Shown here one piece after another: positions 44,409-53,341 of a stretch of 64,000 nucleotides of DNA. Under the pieces are notes generated by a model. It was not told where the DNA came from. It did no database searches and was given only the letters and a program-made list of their open reading frames with translations. The position numbers and the translations under genes are program-made. The stretch comes from Cyanobium sp. NS01. Lineage in GTDB: Bacteria > Cyanobacteriota > Cyanobacteriia > PCC-6307 > Cyanobiaceae. The DNA is taken from positions 310,001 to 374,000 of the forward strand of contig NZ_CP047940.1 of assembly GCF_014280235.1 (NCBI RefSeq), in the 5' to 3' direction. Positions within the stretch are counted from its first letter, which is position 1; every line of letters begins with the position of its first letter.

Positions 44409-44588
44409 GTGCTCGGTCTCTACGACAGCCAGGGTGTGTTGCGCTTTGCTGGCCGGGACCGGGACGACTGTCTCGCCTACGCCGAGCTCTTCGCACTGCC
44501 TGAGGACAGCTACAGCCTCGAGAGCGTGGCGGTGCTGGTGGGCGGCTCCCTTGCCAGCGCCCCCCGGGCTGCCTTGGCGGGGGTCTGA
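44409..44588 (+). CDS. 59-residue protein of unknown function
   Basis: Starts at GTG 44409 behind an AAGGAG ribosome-binding site and overlaps no neighbour. The protein (VLGLYDSQGVLRFAG..., then CLAYAELFALPEDSYSLESV) is acidic with one Cys. The DSQGVLRFAGRDRDDCLAYAELF part reads like a small compact domain. I do not recognise it. The longer frame beginning at 44283 overlaps the CYTH gene and is not supported. Confidence 0.62.
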   Translation: MLGLYDSQGVLRFAGRDRDDCLAYAELFALPEDSYSLESVAVLVGGSLASAPRAALAGV

Positions 44589-44647
44589 GGCTGGGGCTCC
44601 CGAAACCCTGTGCGGGGTGCGGACTGCCCGCTCATGCCGAGACCTGC

Positions 44648-44944
44648 TCAGCTTTCTTCGTCAGGCTGATGCTCCAGTGAGCAGCAGTTGAAGCCATCAC
44701 GGCAGATCTTGCCCCGATCCATCGCCCAGTTCAGCAGGGCCACGCGGTTCTTGGCGCCGGTCTTGGTGAAGATGTTGCTCACGTGGTTGTCCACGGTGCG
44801 CTTGCTGATCGTGAGCAGGCCCGCGATCTCCTGATTGGTGAGCCCTTCCGCCACCAGGGAGATGATTTCCAGTTCCCGCTCGGAGAGGTTGCGCTCCTGG
44901 GGCTGATGCTGCTGGAGCTCTCTGCCCATCTCCGCCAGGCCCAT
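44648..44944 (-). CDS. LuxR-type redox regulator, PedR-like
   Basis: A 98-residue protein that is almost only a LuxR helix-turn-helix: LSERELEIISLVAEGLTNQEIAG and ISKRTVDNHVSNIFTKTGAKNR (each cited in part). The tail GKICRDGFNCC contains Cys81, Cys87 and Cys88. PedR of Synechocystis is the same size and layout, and senses photosynthetic electron transport through thioredoxin acting on a cysteine near residue 80. ATG 44944 chosen; GTG 44950 is two codons upstream. It diverges from metF. Confidence 0.85.
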   Translation of the reverse strand: MGLAEMGRELQQHQPQERNLSERELEIISLVAEGLTNQEIAGLLTISKRTVDNHVSNIFTKTGAKNRVALLNWAMDRGKICRDGFNCCSLEHQPDEES

Positions 44945-45007
44945 AGGCACTTCTTCACTCTAGGCAGGCCCCTGCCGCATGATGGGGCCTGCGATGGGAA
45001 GCTTGGC

Positions 45008-45988
45008 TTGCTGCTCCAACAGGCCCTGGCCAGCGGGCAACCGGCGATCACGGCTGAGGTCACTCCGCCGCGGGGCGCAGACCCCAGCCGCACCCTGGCC
45101 GCTGCCGCAGCCCTGCGCCACTGGGTGCACGCCATCAACGTGACCGACGGCAGCAGGGCAGTGATGCGGATGAGCAGCCTGGCCCTCTGCCGTCTGCTGC
45201 TGGACATCGGTCTGGAGCCCGTGCTGCAGATGGCCTGCCGTGATCGCAACCGCATTGCCCTTCAGGCCGATCTGCTGGGGGCCCACGCCCTCGGCCTGCG
45301 CAATCTGCTCTGCCTCACGGGGGATCCGGTGAGGGCTGGGGATCAGCCCGGCGCCCGGCCCGTGAATGAGCTCGAATCGGTGCGGCTGCTGCAGCTGGTG
45401 GCCCAGCTGAATAGCGCTCAGGACCCGGTGAGTGGCCTGCTGCCGGATGGCGGCACCGCGTTCTTCGCCGGAGCGGCCGCCGACCCCCAGAGCCCCAGCT
45501 GGAGCGGCCTTCAGAGCCGCATGCGCCGCAAGCAGCGTGCCGGGGCCCGCTTTGTGCAGACCCAGATGGTGACGGATGCCACCGCCCTGCGCCGCTTCGT
45601 CGACGAGATCGCCGCCCCCCTGGGGCTGCCGGTGCTGGCCGGTGTGTTTCTGCTCAAGTCGGCGAAGAACGCGCTGTTCATCAACCGGGTGGTACCCGGA
45701 GCGAACATTCCCCAGCGCCTGATCGATCGTCTGGCCGCCGCGACCGATCCTGCGGCGGAAGGGGTGGCCATCGCTGCGGAACAGGTGGCCAGCTATCTGG
45801 AGATCGCCCAGGGGGTTCACGTGATGGCGATCAAGGCCGAAGCGCTCATCCCCAGAATCCTCGCCCAGGCCGGGTTGGCTCCGCTGCAGCCGGCTGCAGG
45901 GCTTGAGCACGGCGACCACGGCCTTTCGGCGGCTCCGCCTGCCCCTGCCCCTGCCGCTGTGGCCCTGGGCAGGGAGGTGTCGTCCTAG
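45008..45988 (+). CDS. metF: Methylenetetrahydrofolate reductase
   Basis: Reduces 5,10-methylene-THF to 5-methyl-THF for methionine synthesis. A TIM-barrel flavoprotein: PAITAEVTPPRGADPSRTL (conserved Glu), VHAINVTDGSRAVMRMSS, LQMACRDRNRIALQADLLGAHALG (cited in part: MACRDRN), LCLTGDP, FVQTQMVTD and GVFLLKSAKNALFIN. The start is TTG 45008 by homology (326 residues); no ATG is in frame and the frame runs into the divergent pedR. It shares a CTAG stop tetranucleotide with the convergent nucleotidyltransferase gene. Confidence 0.92.
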   Translation: MLLQQALASGQPAITAEVTPPRGADPSRTLAAAAALRHWVHAINVTDGSRAVMRMSSLALCRLLLDIGLEPVLQMACRDRNRIALQADLLGAHALGLRNLLCLTGDPVRAGDQPGARPVNELESVRLLQLVAQLNSAQDPVSGLLPDGGTAFFAGAAADPQSPSWSGLQSRMRRKQRAGARFVQTQMVTDATALRRFVDEIAAPLGLPVLAGVFLLKSAKNALFINRVVPGANIPQRLIDRLAAATDPAAEGVAIAAEQVASYLEIAQGVHVMAIKAEALIPRILAQAGLAPLQPAAGLEHGDHGLSAAPPAPAPAAVALGREVSS

Positions 45989-47190
45989 CCAGGGCCCCGC
46001 TGTGGCTGAACCAGGTCCTGGTTGAGGGTGAGATCGTTGCCCAGCAGTTCCGCCAGGGCCTTCTGCTGCGGACTCGGCGACAGCACGTCCTGGCGGCGGG
46101 CATCGGTGATCAGCCAGTCGAGGGCGGCCTCCTGGAGGTCGAAGTGATCGCCGTTGCGGTCCACGCAGTAGCGACCGAACACGAGCTTCTCGACCAGGCG
46201 TACGCCGGGACCGATGCGGGAGTAGTCGAAGATGATCGAGTTGTCGATCACGGCGCCTTCGCAGATCTGACAGCTGGGGCCGATCATGGCCGGCCCGATG
46301 ATCGTGGCACCGTCTTCGATGCGGGTCATGCCGCCCACGTAGATCGGCCCCTCCACCCTGATCCGATCCCAGTTGGCGGCCACATTCAGGCCGGTGTACA
46401 CCCCAGGCCGCACTTCTTTGCCGGGAATCTGCACCTGCCGCACCTTGCCCTGGAGCACGCTGCGGATGGCCTGCCAGTAGTCGGGCACTTTGCCGATGTC
46501 CACCCACTCGAATTCCATCGGCAGGGCGTAGAAGGGCGCTCCAGCAGCCACCAGCTTCGGGAACAGATCCGAGCCGATGTCGAAGGGTTGGTTGCTGGGC
46601 ACGAAATCGAGCACTTCCGGCTCGAAGATGTAGATGCCGGTGTTGATCATGTTGCTGGCGGCCTCCGCCAACGCAGGCTTCTCCTGGAAAGAGAGCACCC
46701 TGCCGCCGTCATCGGTCACCACCACGCCATAGCTGCTCACCTGATCGTTCGGCACCCGCTTGGTGACCAGGCTCGCCATCGCGCCCTTCTCACGATGCAG
46801 GCGCACGGCTTCGGTGAGGTCGAGATCGATCAGCGCATCGCCGCACAGCACCACGAAGGTGTCGTCGAAGAAGGTCTGAAAGTTCTGGATCTTCTTGAGG
46901 CCTCCAGCGGAGCCCAGGGCATCGCCGATCAGTTCACCGTCTTCGATGCGGCCTTCAAAGCTGTAGGCGATCTCCACCCCGAAGCGCTGGCCGTCGCGGA
47001 AGTAATTCTCGATCTCTTCTGCCAGGTGTGACACATTCACCATCACTTCGGTGAAGCCGTGCTGCCGCAGCAGCTCGAGCAGAAACTCCATCACGGGCTT
47101 CTGCAGGATGGGGATCATCGGCTTGGGAATGGTGTGCGTGATCGGCCGCACCCTTGTTCCTTTGCCAGCCGCCAGAATCATCGCCTTCAT
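45985..47190 (-). CDS. Sugar-phosphate nucleotidyltransferase with C-terminal left-handed beta helix
   Basis: A 401-residue NDP-sugar pyrophosphorylase. LAAGKGTRVRPITHTIPKPMIPI is the nucleotide-binding signature (GxGxRxxPxT...PKP), followed by LCGDALIDLDL (metal-binding Asp), SSYGVVVTDDGG, EKP and EFEWVDIGKVPDYW. The C-terminus shows hexapeptide repeats (IRVEGPIYVGG, IIGPAMIGPSCQICEGAVID in part). It probably makes GDP-mannose or a related sugar nucleotide; the base and sugar cannot be told. Start ATG 47190. Confidence 0.9.
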   Translation of the reverse strand: MKAMILAAGKGTRVRPITHTIPKPMIPILQKPVMEFLLELLRQHGFTEVMVNVSHLAEEIENYFRDGQRFGVEIAYSFEGRIEDGELIGDALGSAGGLKKIQNFQTFFDDTFVVLCGDALIDLDLTEAVRLHREKGAMASLVTKRVPNDQVSSYGVVVTDDGGRVLSFQEKPALAEAASNMINTGIYIFEPEVLDFVPSNQPFDIGSDLFPKLVAAGAPFYALPMEFEWVDIGKVPDYWQAIRSVLQGKVRQVQIPGKEVRPGVYTGLNVAANWDRIRVEGPIYVGGMTRIEDGATIIGPAMIGPSCQICEGAVIDNSIIFDYSRIGPGVRLVEKLVFGRYCVDRNGDHFDLQEAALDWLITDARRQDVLSPSPQQKALAELLGNDLTLNQDLVQPQRGPG

Positions 47191-47236
47191 CTGGGCGTAC
47201 TCACTGAGGTCGGGGGGCCCCACCTTACGCGCAGGA

Positions 47237-48142
47237 TCAGGCCACCAGCTGCTCCACCCCTGCCGGGGGGGGCGGTCCTGCGGCTGAGAGCTGGGCCACG
47301 CTGCCGCCCAGGGCCTCCGCCGCGCAGCGCCGCAGGCTCAGGCAGGCGCCCAGGCCGCCGGGCTGCTCCAGGTCCACCTTGCCCTGGTGGCAGAGGAAGA
47401 GCAGGGCCCAGAACACCCCCACCCGATCCCGGTCCAGGTCATCGTCCGTCCCGGCCGGCTGGGGGGCTTCGGCCCAGGCGCCGACGAGCTCCTCGAAGTC
47501 GACCCAGTCGTGGGCTGGGTCCCAGCTCAGCATGAACTGGCTGAGGGCGGCGGTGGTCTCCGGCAGCTTCTCCCGGTGGGCCAGGTTCGTCACCTGGGCG
47601 ATCGCCGCCCGATCGCTGTAGCGGTGGGGGCGGTGACGCTGACGGCTGGGGCCCGCTGGCTCCTGCTCCAGCCGCTCAGCGATCTCCTCCAGCTGGCGGA
47701 TCAACTCGCCCAGCGTCACCGGGCGCTGCAGGGGTGGCGGCGCCACTGGGCGACGCCAGAGGTGGCGCTCCGGCCGTCGCGGCAGTTGCAGGGCAGGATC
47801 ACCTCCCCAGTCGGCCCCCTCGGCGTCGAAGGCGGCGTCGAAATCGTCATCCAGCGGTTCCTCCAGGGGCAGGGTGCTGGCCTCGAGCAGCTCGGCTTTG
47901 AGGCTCACCAGCACCGAGGCGGCCAGGAAGGCCTCGCTGGCCTCCGCCAGGTCGTGCTCATAGCTGCCTCCCCGGCTGGCCCCAGCCGCTGAAACCAGCC
48001 GGGGCACGGTGATGCGCTGGCGCAGCTGATCCAGAAAGCCGTCGATCACGGCAATCACATCCACGTCCCAGGGATCGAGATCCCCCTGGACGGCCGCATC
48101 CTGCAAGAGCCGGATGGCCAGTCTGGCGCCGCCGTCTGCCAA
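47237..48142 (-). CDS. scpA: Segregation and condensation protein A
   Basis: The kleisin subunit of the SMC-ScpAB condensin. The N-terminal helix region (ARLAIRLLQDAAVQGDLDPWDVDVIAVIDGFLDQL, cited here as LDPWDVDVIAVIDGF) and the C-terminal winged helix (VGVFWALLFLCHQGKVDLEQ in part: LLFLCHQGKVDLEQ) are characteristic. The middle is variable and acidic. The only in-frame start is TTG 48142, since a TAG lies 33 bases upstream. No scpB is adjacent. Confidence 0.88.
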   Translation of the reverse strand: MADGGARLAIRLLQDAAVQGDLDPWDVDVIAVIDGFLDQLRQRITVPRLVSAAGASRGGSYEHDLAEASEAFLAASVLVSLKAELLEASTLPLEEPLDDDFDAAFDAEGADWGGDPALQLPRRPERHLWRRPVAPPPLQRPVTLGELIRQLEEIAERLEQEPAGPSRQRHRPHRYSDRAAIAQVTNLAHREKLPETTAALSQFMLSWDPAHDWVDFEELVGAWAEAPQPAGTDDDLDRDRVGVFWALLFLCHQGKVDLEQPGGLGACLSLRRCAAEALGGSVAQLSAAGPPPPAGVEQLVA

Positions 48143-48225
48143 TCCCGTCCCGGTGGTCCAAAGGTCTGTGTCGGCACGCTACCGGCGTTGGCCATGCTCA
48201 ACCACCCCGTTGGTAGCTCTCCTGA

Positions 48226-48636
48226 TCAGGAGGCCAGGCTGGAGTCTTCGGCGCCCATGGCCTCAGGGGCCTCAGTGGCGTGGGAGGGCCCAGGGGCGGA
48301 ACTCTCGCCGGCGGCGGGCAGCAGGGCCAACTGGGCATCCACGGTGGCGCGGTAGCGCTGCAGGTCGTTCTCAAGCTCCTGGATGCGCACCTGCTGGGCC
48401 TCGTACTCGCCCTGGGTCTGCAGGGCTTCCACCTTGCGCACCACCCCGGTCCACACCGCGAACACCCAGGCCGCCGTGGCGCCGATGCCGCCCACCACCA
48501 GCAGCAGGGCGGCCAGCGGCATGGTGGCGTTGAGACCCGGCAGGAAGTGCACGGTGGTGGCGGCCGTGTTCTCCAGGGTGAACATCACCGTGGCCAGGCC
48601 GAAGCTGAAGATCAGCAGGAAGTTCAGCTGTTTCAT
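48226..48636 (-). CDS. LapA-domain membrane protein with coiled coil
   Basis: A 136-residue protein: two helices (NFLLIFSFGLATVMFTLEN and MPLAALLLVVGGIGATAAWVF) of the LapA (lipopolysaccharide assembly protein A, formerly DUF1049) pattern, then a coiled coil (VEALQTQGEYEAQQVRIQELENDLQR, cited as QQVRIQELENDLQRY) and a disordered Pro/Ala/Ser tail. Cyanobacterial LapA-like proteins are poorly understood. It lies on the minus strand between ndhD and scpA with short gaps. Confidence 0.83.
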   Translation of the reverse strand: MKQLNFLLIFSFGLATVMFTLENTAATTVHFLPGLNATMPLAALLLVVGGIGATAAWVFAVWTGVVRKVEALQTQGEYEAQQVRIQELENDLQRYRATVDAQLALLPAAGESSAPGPSHATEAPEAMGAEDSSLAS

Positions 48637-48695
48637 GTCGCTCCACCCCAGGGCGTGGGCGGCAGCTTACGCACAATTCCGATCGCCGTCACGGC

Positions 48696-50297
48696 TCAGG
48701 CCGGGGCTGCCGGCAGGGGCAGGGGAGGGGCCTGCAGCAGCTGCTGACGGATCAGGCGGCTGGCGGGCGGGGCGATCACCCTGGCCATGGCGTCGTTTTC
48801 CCGCAGCACCAGGGCCTCGATCGAGGCGCGGTAGCTGTCCGTCATGATCCGCGGATAGAGACCGATGCCGATGATGGGCACCAGCAGGCAGCTGATCACA
48901 TAGATCTCGCGGGGCTCGGCATCCACCAGGTTGGTGTGGGAGGCCAGTTCGGCGTTCTCCTTGCCGAAGAAGATCTCGCGCAGCATCGACAGCAGGTAGA
49001 TGGGGGTGAGAATGACGCCCACGGCCGCCAGGGCGGCGATCACCACCCGGAAGCTGAGGGTGTAGGCCTCGCTGGTGACGAAGCCCACGAACACCATCAG
49101 CTCGGACACGAAACCACTCATGCCCGGCAGGGCCAGGGAGGCGAGGCTGCACACTGTCCAGAGGGCGAACATCTTGCGCATCTTCTGGCCCACGCCGCCC
49201 ATCTCATCGAGCTGCAGGGTGTGGGTGCGGTCGTAGGTGGCACCCACCAGAAAGAAGAGACTGGCGCCGATCAGGCCATGGCTGATCATCTGCAGCATGG
49301 CGCCGCTGGTGCCCAGGTCGCTGAAGCTGCCGATGCCGATCAGCACGAAGCCCATGTGGCTGATCGAGCTGTAGGCGATCTTGCGCTTGAGGTTCCTCTG
49401 GGCGAAGGAGGTGAGGGCGGCGTAGATGATGTTCACCACCCCCAGCACCACCAGCAGGGGGGCGAACTGGGCATGGCCCTCGGGCAGCAGCTGCACGTTG
49501 AAGCGCAGCAGCGCATAGCCGCCCATCTTCAGCAGGATGCCGGCCAGCAGCATGTGCACCGGCGCCGTGGCCTCGCCGTGGGCATCCGGCAACCAGGTGT
49601 GCAGGGGCACGATCGGCAGCTTCACGCCGAAGGCGATCAGCAGGCCCGCGTAGCAGAGCACCTGGAATTTGCTGCCGAACTCCTTGGCCATCAGGGCCGT
49701 GTACTCGAAGCTCACGTCACCGCCGTAGAAGGCCATCGCCAGGCCCACGATCAGGATGAACAGGGAGCTGCCGGCGGTGTAGAGGATGAACTTGGTGGCG
49801 GCGTACTGGCGCTTCTTGCCGCCCCAGATGGCCAGCAGCAGGTACACCGGCAGCAGCTCCAGCTCCCAGGCCAGGAAGAACAGCAGCATGTCCTGCACGG
49901 CAAACACCGCGATCTGGCCGCCGTCCATGGCCAGCAGCAGGAAGTAGAAGAGCTTCGGCTTGAACGTCACCGGCCAGGCGGCCAGGGCGGCCAGGGCGGT
50001 GATGAAGCTGGTGAGCAGGATCAGCGGCATCGAGAGGCCGTCGGCACCCACCGACCAGGCCAGCCCCAGATCCGGCAGCCACTCCACCCGCTGCACCAGC
50101 TGCAGACCCTCCACGGAGGGGTCGTAGCCGTTGAGGTAGCCGGCCACCGTGATCAGGAAGGTGGTGAGGGCGATGCCGAGGGCGTACCAGCGCACCTGCT
50201 TGCCATCGCCCTTGTCGGGCACGAAGGGAATCAGCAGGGCCGCACCGATCGGGAACAGGATCGCGGCGCTGAGCCAGGGGAAAGGCACTGAAGGCAA
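48696..50297 (-). CDS. ndhD: NAD(P)H-quinone oxidoreductase subunit 4
   Basis: A NuoM-type proton-pumping antiporter-like subunit with about fourteen helices. [22 protein letters not shown] (cited as [10 protein letters not shown]), [21 protein letters not shown] (cited as [13 protein letters not shown]), [21 protein letters not shown] (cited as [15 protein letters not shown]) and [11 protein letters not shown] carry the conserved Glu, Lys and His residues. Start TTG 50297; GTG 50288 is an alternative. The set ndhF-ndhD looks like the NDH-1L D1/F1 pair. Confidence 0.94.
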   Translation of the reverse strand: MPSVPFPWLSAAILFPIGAALLIPFVPDKGDGKQVRWYALGIALTTFLITVAGYLNGYDPSVEGLQLVQRVEWLPDLGLAWSVGADGLSMPLILLTSFITALAALAAWPVTFKPKLFYFLLLAMDGGQIAVFAVQDMLLFFLAWELELLPVYLLLAIWGGKKRQYAATKFILYTAGSSLFILIVGLAMAFYGGDVSFEYTALMAKEFGSKFQVLCYAGLLIAFGVKLPIVPLHTWLPDAHGEATAPVHMLLAGILLKMGGYALLRFNVQLLPEGHAQFAPLLVVLGVVNIIYAALTSFAQRNLKRKIAYSSISHMGFVLIGIGSFSDLGTSGAMLQMISHGLIGASLFFLVGATYDRTHTLQLDEMGGVGQKMRKMFALWTVCSLASLALPGMSGFVSELMVFVGFVTSEAYTLSFRVVIAALAAVGVILTPIYLLSMLREIFFGKENAELASHTNLVDAEPREIYVISCLLVPIIGIGLYPRIMTDSYRASIEALVLRENDAMARVIAPPASRLIRQQLLQAPPLPLPAAPA

Positions 50298-50342
50298 GGG
50301 TTCCGTTGGGCGGAGTGTAGAAATGCCCGCTAGGTGAACACT

Positions 50343-50374
50343 CCTACGGTGGGGGGAGGCACACAGTCCGTAGG
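50343..50374. repeat. 7-bp inverted repeat between ndhF and ndhD
   Basis: CCTACGG (50343-50349) and CCGTAGG (50368-50374) are perfect complements across an 18-base G-rich loop in the 115-base gap. It may be an RNA processing or partial termination structure between the two co-directional genes. Confidence 0.4.
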
Positions 50375-50412
50375 GCTGACGGGATCAGACGCAAGGCCGG
50401 CAGGCCATCGGC

Positions 50413-52422
50413 TCAGCCGAGCGAGCCGAACAGCACCACGAGGCCCACCACGCCCCCGAACACGATCAGGGCATAGAACTGGGCCCGGCCGGTCTCGAAG
50501 TACTTCAGCCCCTCGCCGCTGCCCAGGGTGACCAGGCCGGTGAGGTTCACCACCCCGTCCACCACCTTCGAGTCCACCTCCAGCACCGAGCGGGCCAGCT
50601 TGCGGCTGCCCTTCACGAACAGCTTCTCGTTGATGGCATCGAGATACCACTTGTTGGCCAGGAAGGCGTTCACGGCCGGGAAGCGGCCGGCCACGGCCTG
50701 GCCCAGGTCGATCTTGTGCAGGGCATAGGCGACCACCGCCAGGCCGATGCCGGCGCTGGAGATCGCCACCGACGCTCCCGCCAGAGGCAGAAACTCGCCC
50801 CAGCTGAACTGCGCCGCCATCTCGGCGGCCTCCTCCGGCTCCAGCAGGGCCGCAAAGCGGCTGTTCCAGGGGGTGCCCAGCAGGCCGATCAGCACCGAAG
50901 GCACCGCCAGCACGGCCAGGGGCAGGGCCATCTGCCAACCGGATTCGTGCGGATGCTCGGCGTGGGCGTGGCCGTGCTCGTCGCCCTCATTGGAGCCCCC
51001 ACCGGCGGCGGTCAACAGCTGGGTCTGCAGAGCGGCGTCGTTGCCGCGGAAGCTGCCCTCGAAGGTGAGGAAGTAGAGCCGGAACATGTAGAAGGCGGTC
51101 ATCCCGGCGGTGATGAAGCCCATGGCCCAGAGCAGCGGGAAGCTGTTGAAGGCCTGGCCCAGGATCTCGTCCTTGCTCCAGAAGCCGGCCAGGGGAGGAA
51201 TGCCGCTGATCGCCACGCAGCCGATCAGAAAGGTGGTGCTGGTCACGGGCATGAACCTGCGCAGCCCTCCCATCAGGCGCATGTCCTGGGCGAGCACGGG
51301 CTCATGGCCCACCACCTCCTCCATGGCATGGATCACCGAGCCGGAGCCGAGGAACAGCATCGCCTTGAAGAAGGCGTGGGTCACCAGGTGGAACATGCCA
51401 GCCACGGGGGCGCCGCAGCCCATCGCCAGCATCATGTAGCCGAGCTGGCTCACGGTGCTGTAGGCCAGCCCCTTCTTGAGATCCATCTGGGTGAGGGCGA
51501 TGGAGGCCCCCAGAAACAGGGTGATGGTGCCCACCACGGCGATCACCAGGTTCACCAGCGGGAAGGCGTCGTAGAGCGGCTGGAGCCGGGCCACCAGGAA
51601 CACCCCAGCCGCCACCATGGTGGCGGCATGGATCAGGGCTGAGATCGGCGTGGGGCCCTCCATCGCATCGGGGAGCCACACGTGCAGGGGGAACTGGGCC
51701 GACTTGGCCATCGGCCCCATGAACACCAGCAGGCACAGGATCACGGCCACGCCGGTGCTGATGGTGCCCGCTCCCACGGCCTCACTGAGGCGAGTGCCGA
51801 TCTCCTCGAAACCGAAACTGCCCGTGGCCCAGAACAGCCCCAGGATCCCCAGCAGCAGGCCGAAGTCGCCCACCCGGTTCACCACGAAGGCCTTCTGGGC
51901 GGCGTTGGCGGCTCCGTCGCGGTCGTACCAGAAGCCCACCAGCAGGTAGGAGCACATGCCCACCAGCTCCCAGAACACGTAGATCTCGAGCAGGTTGGGG
52001 CTGATCACCAGCCCCAGCATCGAGCTGCTGAACAGGGCCAGATAGGTGAAGAAGCGCACATAGCCCTTGTCGTGGGCCATGTAGCCATCGGAATACACCA
52101 TCACCAATAGGGCAATGGTGGTGACCAGGGCCAGCATCACGGCGCCGAGGGGATCGACGCGGAAGCCCATCTGCAGGTTGAAGCTGCCGGCGCTGGCCCA
52201 GTTGAACAGGATCTCCGTGGGGCCCGCCCCTGAGAGCTGCTCCGCCAGCACGGCGAAGCTGAGCACGGCGGCGGCGCCCACGCAGCTGATCAGCAGCAGG
52301 GCGGCGGGTTTGCGCAGCCGGTTCACGGTGCGGTTGAAACTGATCAGACCCAGGCCCACCAGGCAGGCTCCTGCCAGGGGCAACACCGGGATCAACCAGG
52401 CGAGTTCAGCGGTTGAAGGCAT
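50413..52422 (-). CDS. ndhF: NAD(P)H-quinone oxidoreductase subunit 5
   Basis: A NuoL-type antiporter-like subunit (669 residues, about sixteen helices). FRVDPLGAVMLALVTTIALLVMVYSDGYM, FFWELVGMCSYLLVGFWYDRD (in part: WELVGMCSYLLVGFW), QFPLHVWLPDAMEGPTPISALIHAATMV (in part: LHVWLPDAMEGPTPISAL) and YFLTFEGSFRG are conserved. A His-rich loop (DEHGHAHAEHPHE) lies near residue 480. Start ATG 52422. It precedes ndhD on the minus strand. Confidence 0.96.
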   Translation of the reverse strand: MPSTAELAWLIPVLPLAGACLVGLGLISFNRTVNRLRKPAALLLISCVGAAAVLSFAVLAEQLSGAGPTEILFNWASAGSFNLQMGFRVDPLGAVMLALVTTIALLVMVYSDGYMAHDKGYVRFFTYLALFSSSMLGLVISPNLLEIYVFWELVGMCSYLLVGFWYDRDGAANAAQKAFVVNRVGDFGLLLGILGLFWATGSFGFEEIGTRLSEAVGAGTISTGVAVILCLLVFMGPMAKSAQFPLHVWLPDAMEGPTPISALIHAATMVAAGVFLVARLQPLYDAFPLVNLVIAVVGTITLFLGASIALTQMDLKKGLAYSTVSQLGYMMLAMGCGAPVAGMFHLVTHAFFKAMLFLGSGSVIHAMEEVVGHEPVLAQDMRLMGGLRRFMPVTSTTFLIGCVAISGIPPLAGFWSKDEILGQAFNSFPLLWAMGFITAGMTAFYMFRLYFLTFEGSFRGNDAALQTQLLTAAGGGSNEGDEHGHAHAEHPHESGWQMALPLAVLAVPSVLIGLLGTPWNSRFAALLEPEEAAEMAAQFSWGEFLPLAGASVAISSAGIGLAVVAYALHKIDLGQAVAGRFPAVNAFLANKWYLDAINEKLFVKGSRKLARSVLEVDSKVVDGVVNLTGLVTLGSGEGLKYFETGRAQFYALIVFGGVVGLVVLFGSLG

Positions 52423-52513
52423 CCGGCGGGCACGGGCTGGGCCGAGTGTAGGCAGTGCGCCCTGGAGCGCCGCTGCCGATGGGGGATTGCCAGCACAGCC
52501 TGGTGGTTTGGCC

Positions 52514-53251
52514 TCAGGCCAGCCAGTGCCCCAGGGCGGTGCGGGAAAAGGCCGTGGCCCCCACCCCGATGAAGCGGTGCGACCACCAGAACAGACCCAC
52601 CGCGATCACGATGCCCAGCTGGGCCGGGCGCAGAAACTCCGACGCCACCAGGCGCTGGCGGCCGTCGAGCACGGCGCGGAAGGGCAGGATCGATGTGCTG
52701 GCGCGCAGCTCCTCAAAGGCGGGGCCGAAGCGGTTGTGGAGGCGGCGGTCGCCGTTCCACACCGCGAACAGGTGGTGGGCGATCAGGCCGGCGCAGGTCA
52801 CCAGGGTGAAGCTCGTGCCGATCCAGAGCAGGTGGGTGGCACACCAGAGCACCTGGCCCACGGCCTGGGGATGGCGGCTGACGCGGATGATCCCGGTGGC
52901 GTACAGCCGCACCTGGGGCTTCAGCAGCGCCGGGATCTCCAGCAGGTTGTAGGTGGCGGGATAGAGAAACAGGAAGCTGATGGCCGTTCCCACCCACACC
53001 ACGGGCACGATCCAGGGCTGGGCCTGCAGGTCCCAGAGCCGCACGCCGTCGTAGCGGTGGGCCAGGAAGTAGCCCACCACCACCACCGCGGCAGGAATGC
53101 TGAGGGCGGCGAAGATCAGGCGCCAGGCCCGCTCACCGATGCGGGCCACGCCCCACTGGCGCAGGGAGGCGCCGCCGCTGTGCAGCACGGCGAAGGCCAG
53201 CAGCAGGGCCAGCATCACCCAGCTGGTGTGGTGAAGGGAGCTGGAGGGCAC
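52514..53251 (-). CDS. NnrU-family membrane protein, possible 15-cis-zeta-carotene isomerase
   Basis: A 245-residue membrane protein with six to seven helices. The NnrU/Z-ISO pattern includes AVLHSGGASLRQWGVARIGERAWRLIFAALS (in part: LHSGGASLR), YPATYNLLEIPALLKPQVRLYATG (in part: TYNLLEIP) and GIIRVSRHPQAVGQVLWCATHLLW (in part: RVSRHPQAVGQVLW); the histidines are candidate haem ligands. Z-ISO works between phytoene desaturase and zeta-carotene desaturase, and crtP-crtB lie 2.3 kb away, which fits. Diverges from rbcR. Family firm, function moderately likely. Confidence 0.8.
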   Translation of the reverse strand: MPSSSLHHTSWVMLALLLAFAVLHSGGASLRQWGVARIGERAWRLIFAALSIPAAVVVVGYFLAHRYDGVRLWDLQAQPWIVPVVWVGTAISFLFLYPATYNLLEIPALLKPQVRLYATGIIRVSRHPQAVGQVLWCATHLLWIGTSFTLVTCAGLIAHHLFAVWNGDRRLHNRFGPAFEELRASTSILPFRAVLDGRQRLVASEFLRPAQLGIVIAVGLFWWSHRFIGVGATAFSRTALGHWLA

Positions 53252-53341
53252 GGGCCGAGGAAGTTGTGAAGCTGGCGATTCTGGCGTCCTGCAGGCCCCC
53301 TAGAGTCGCGGCTTGCACCCTGGTGCTGGCCGGCGGGCCCT

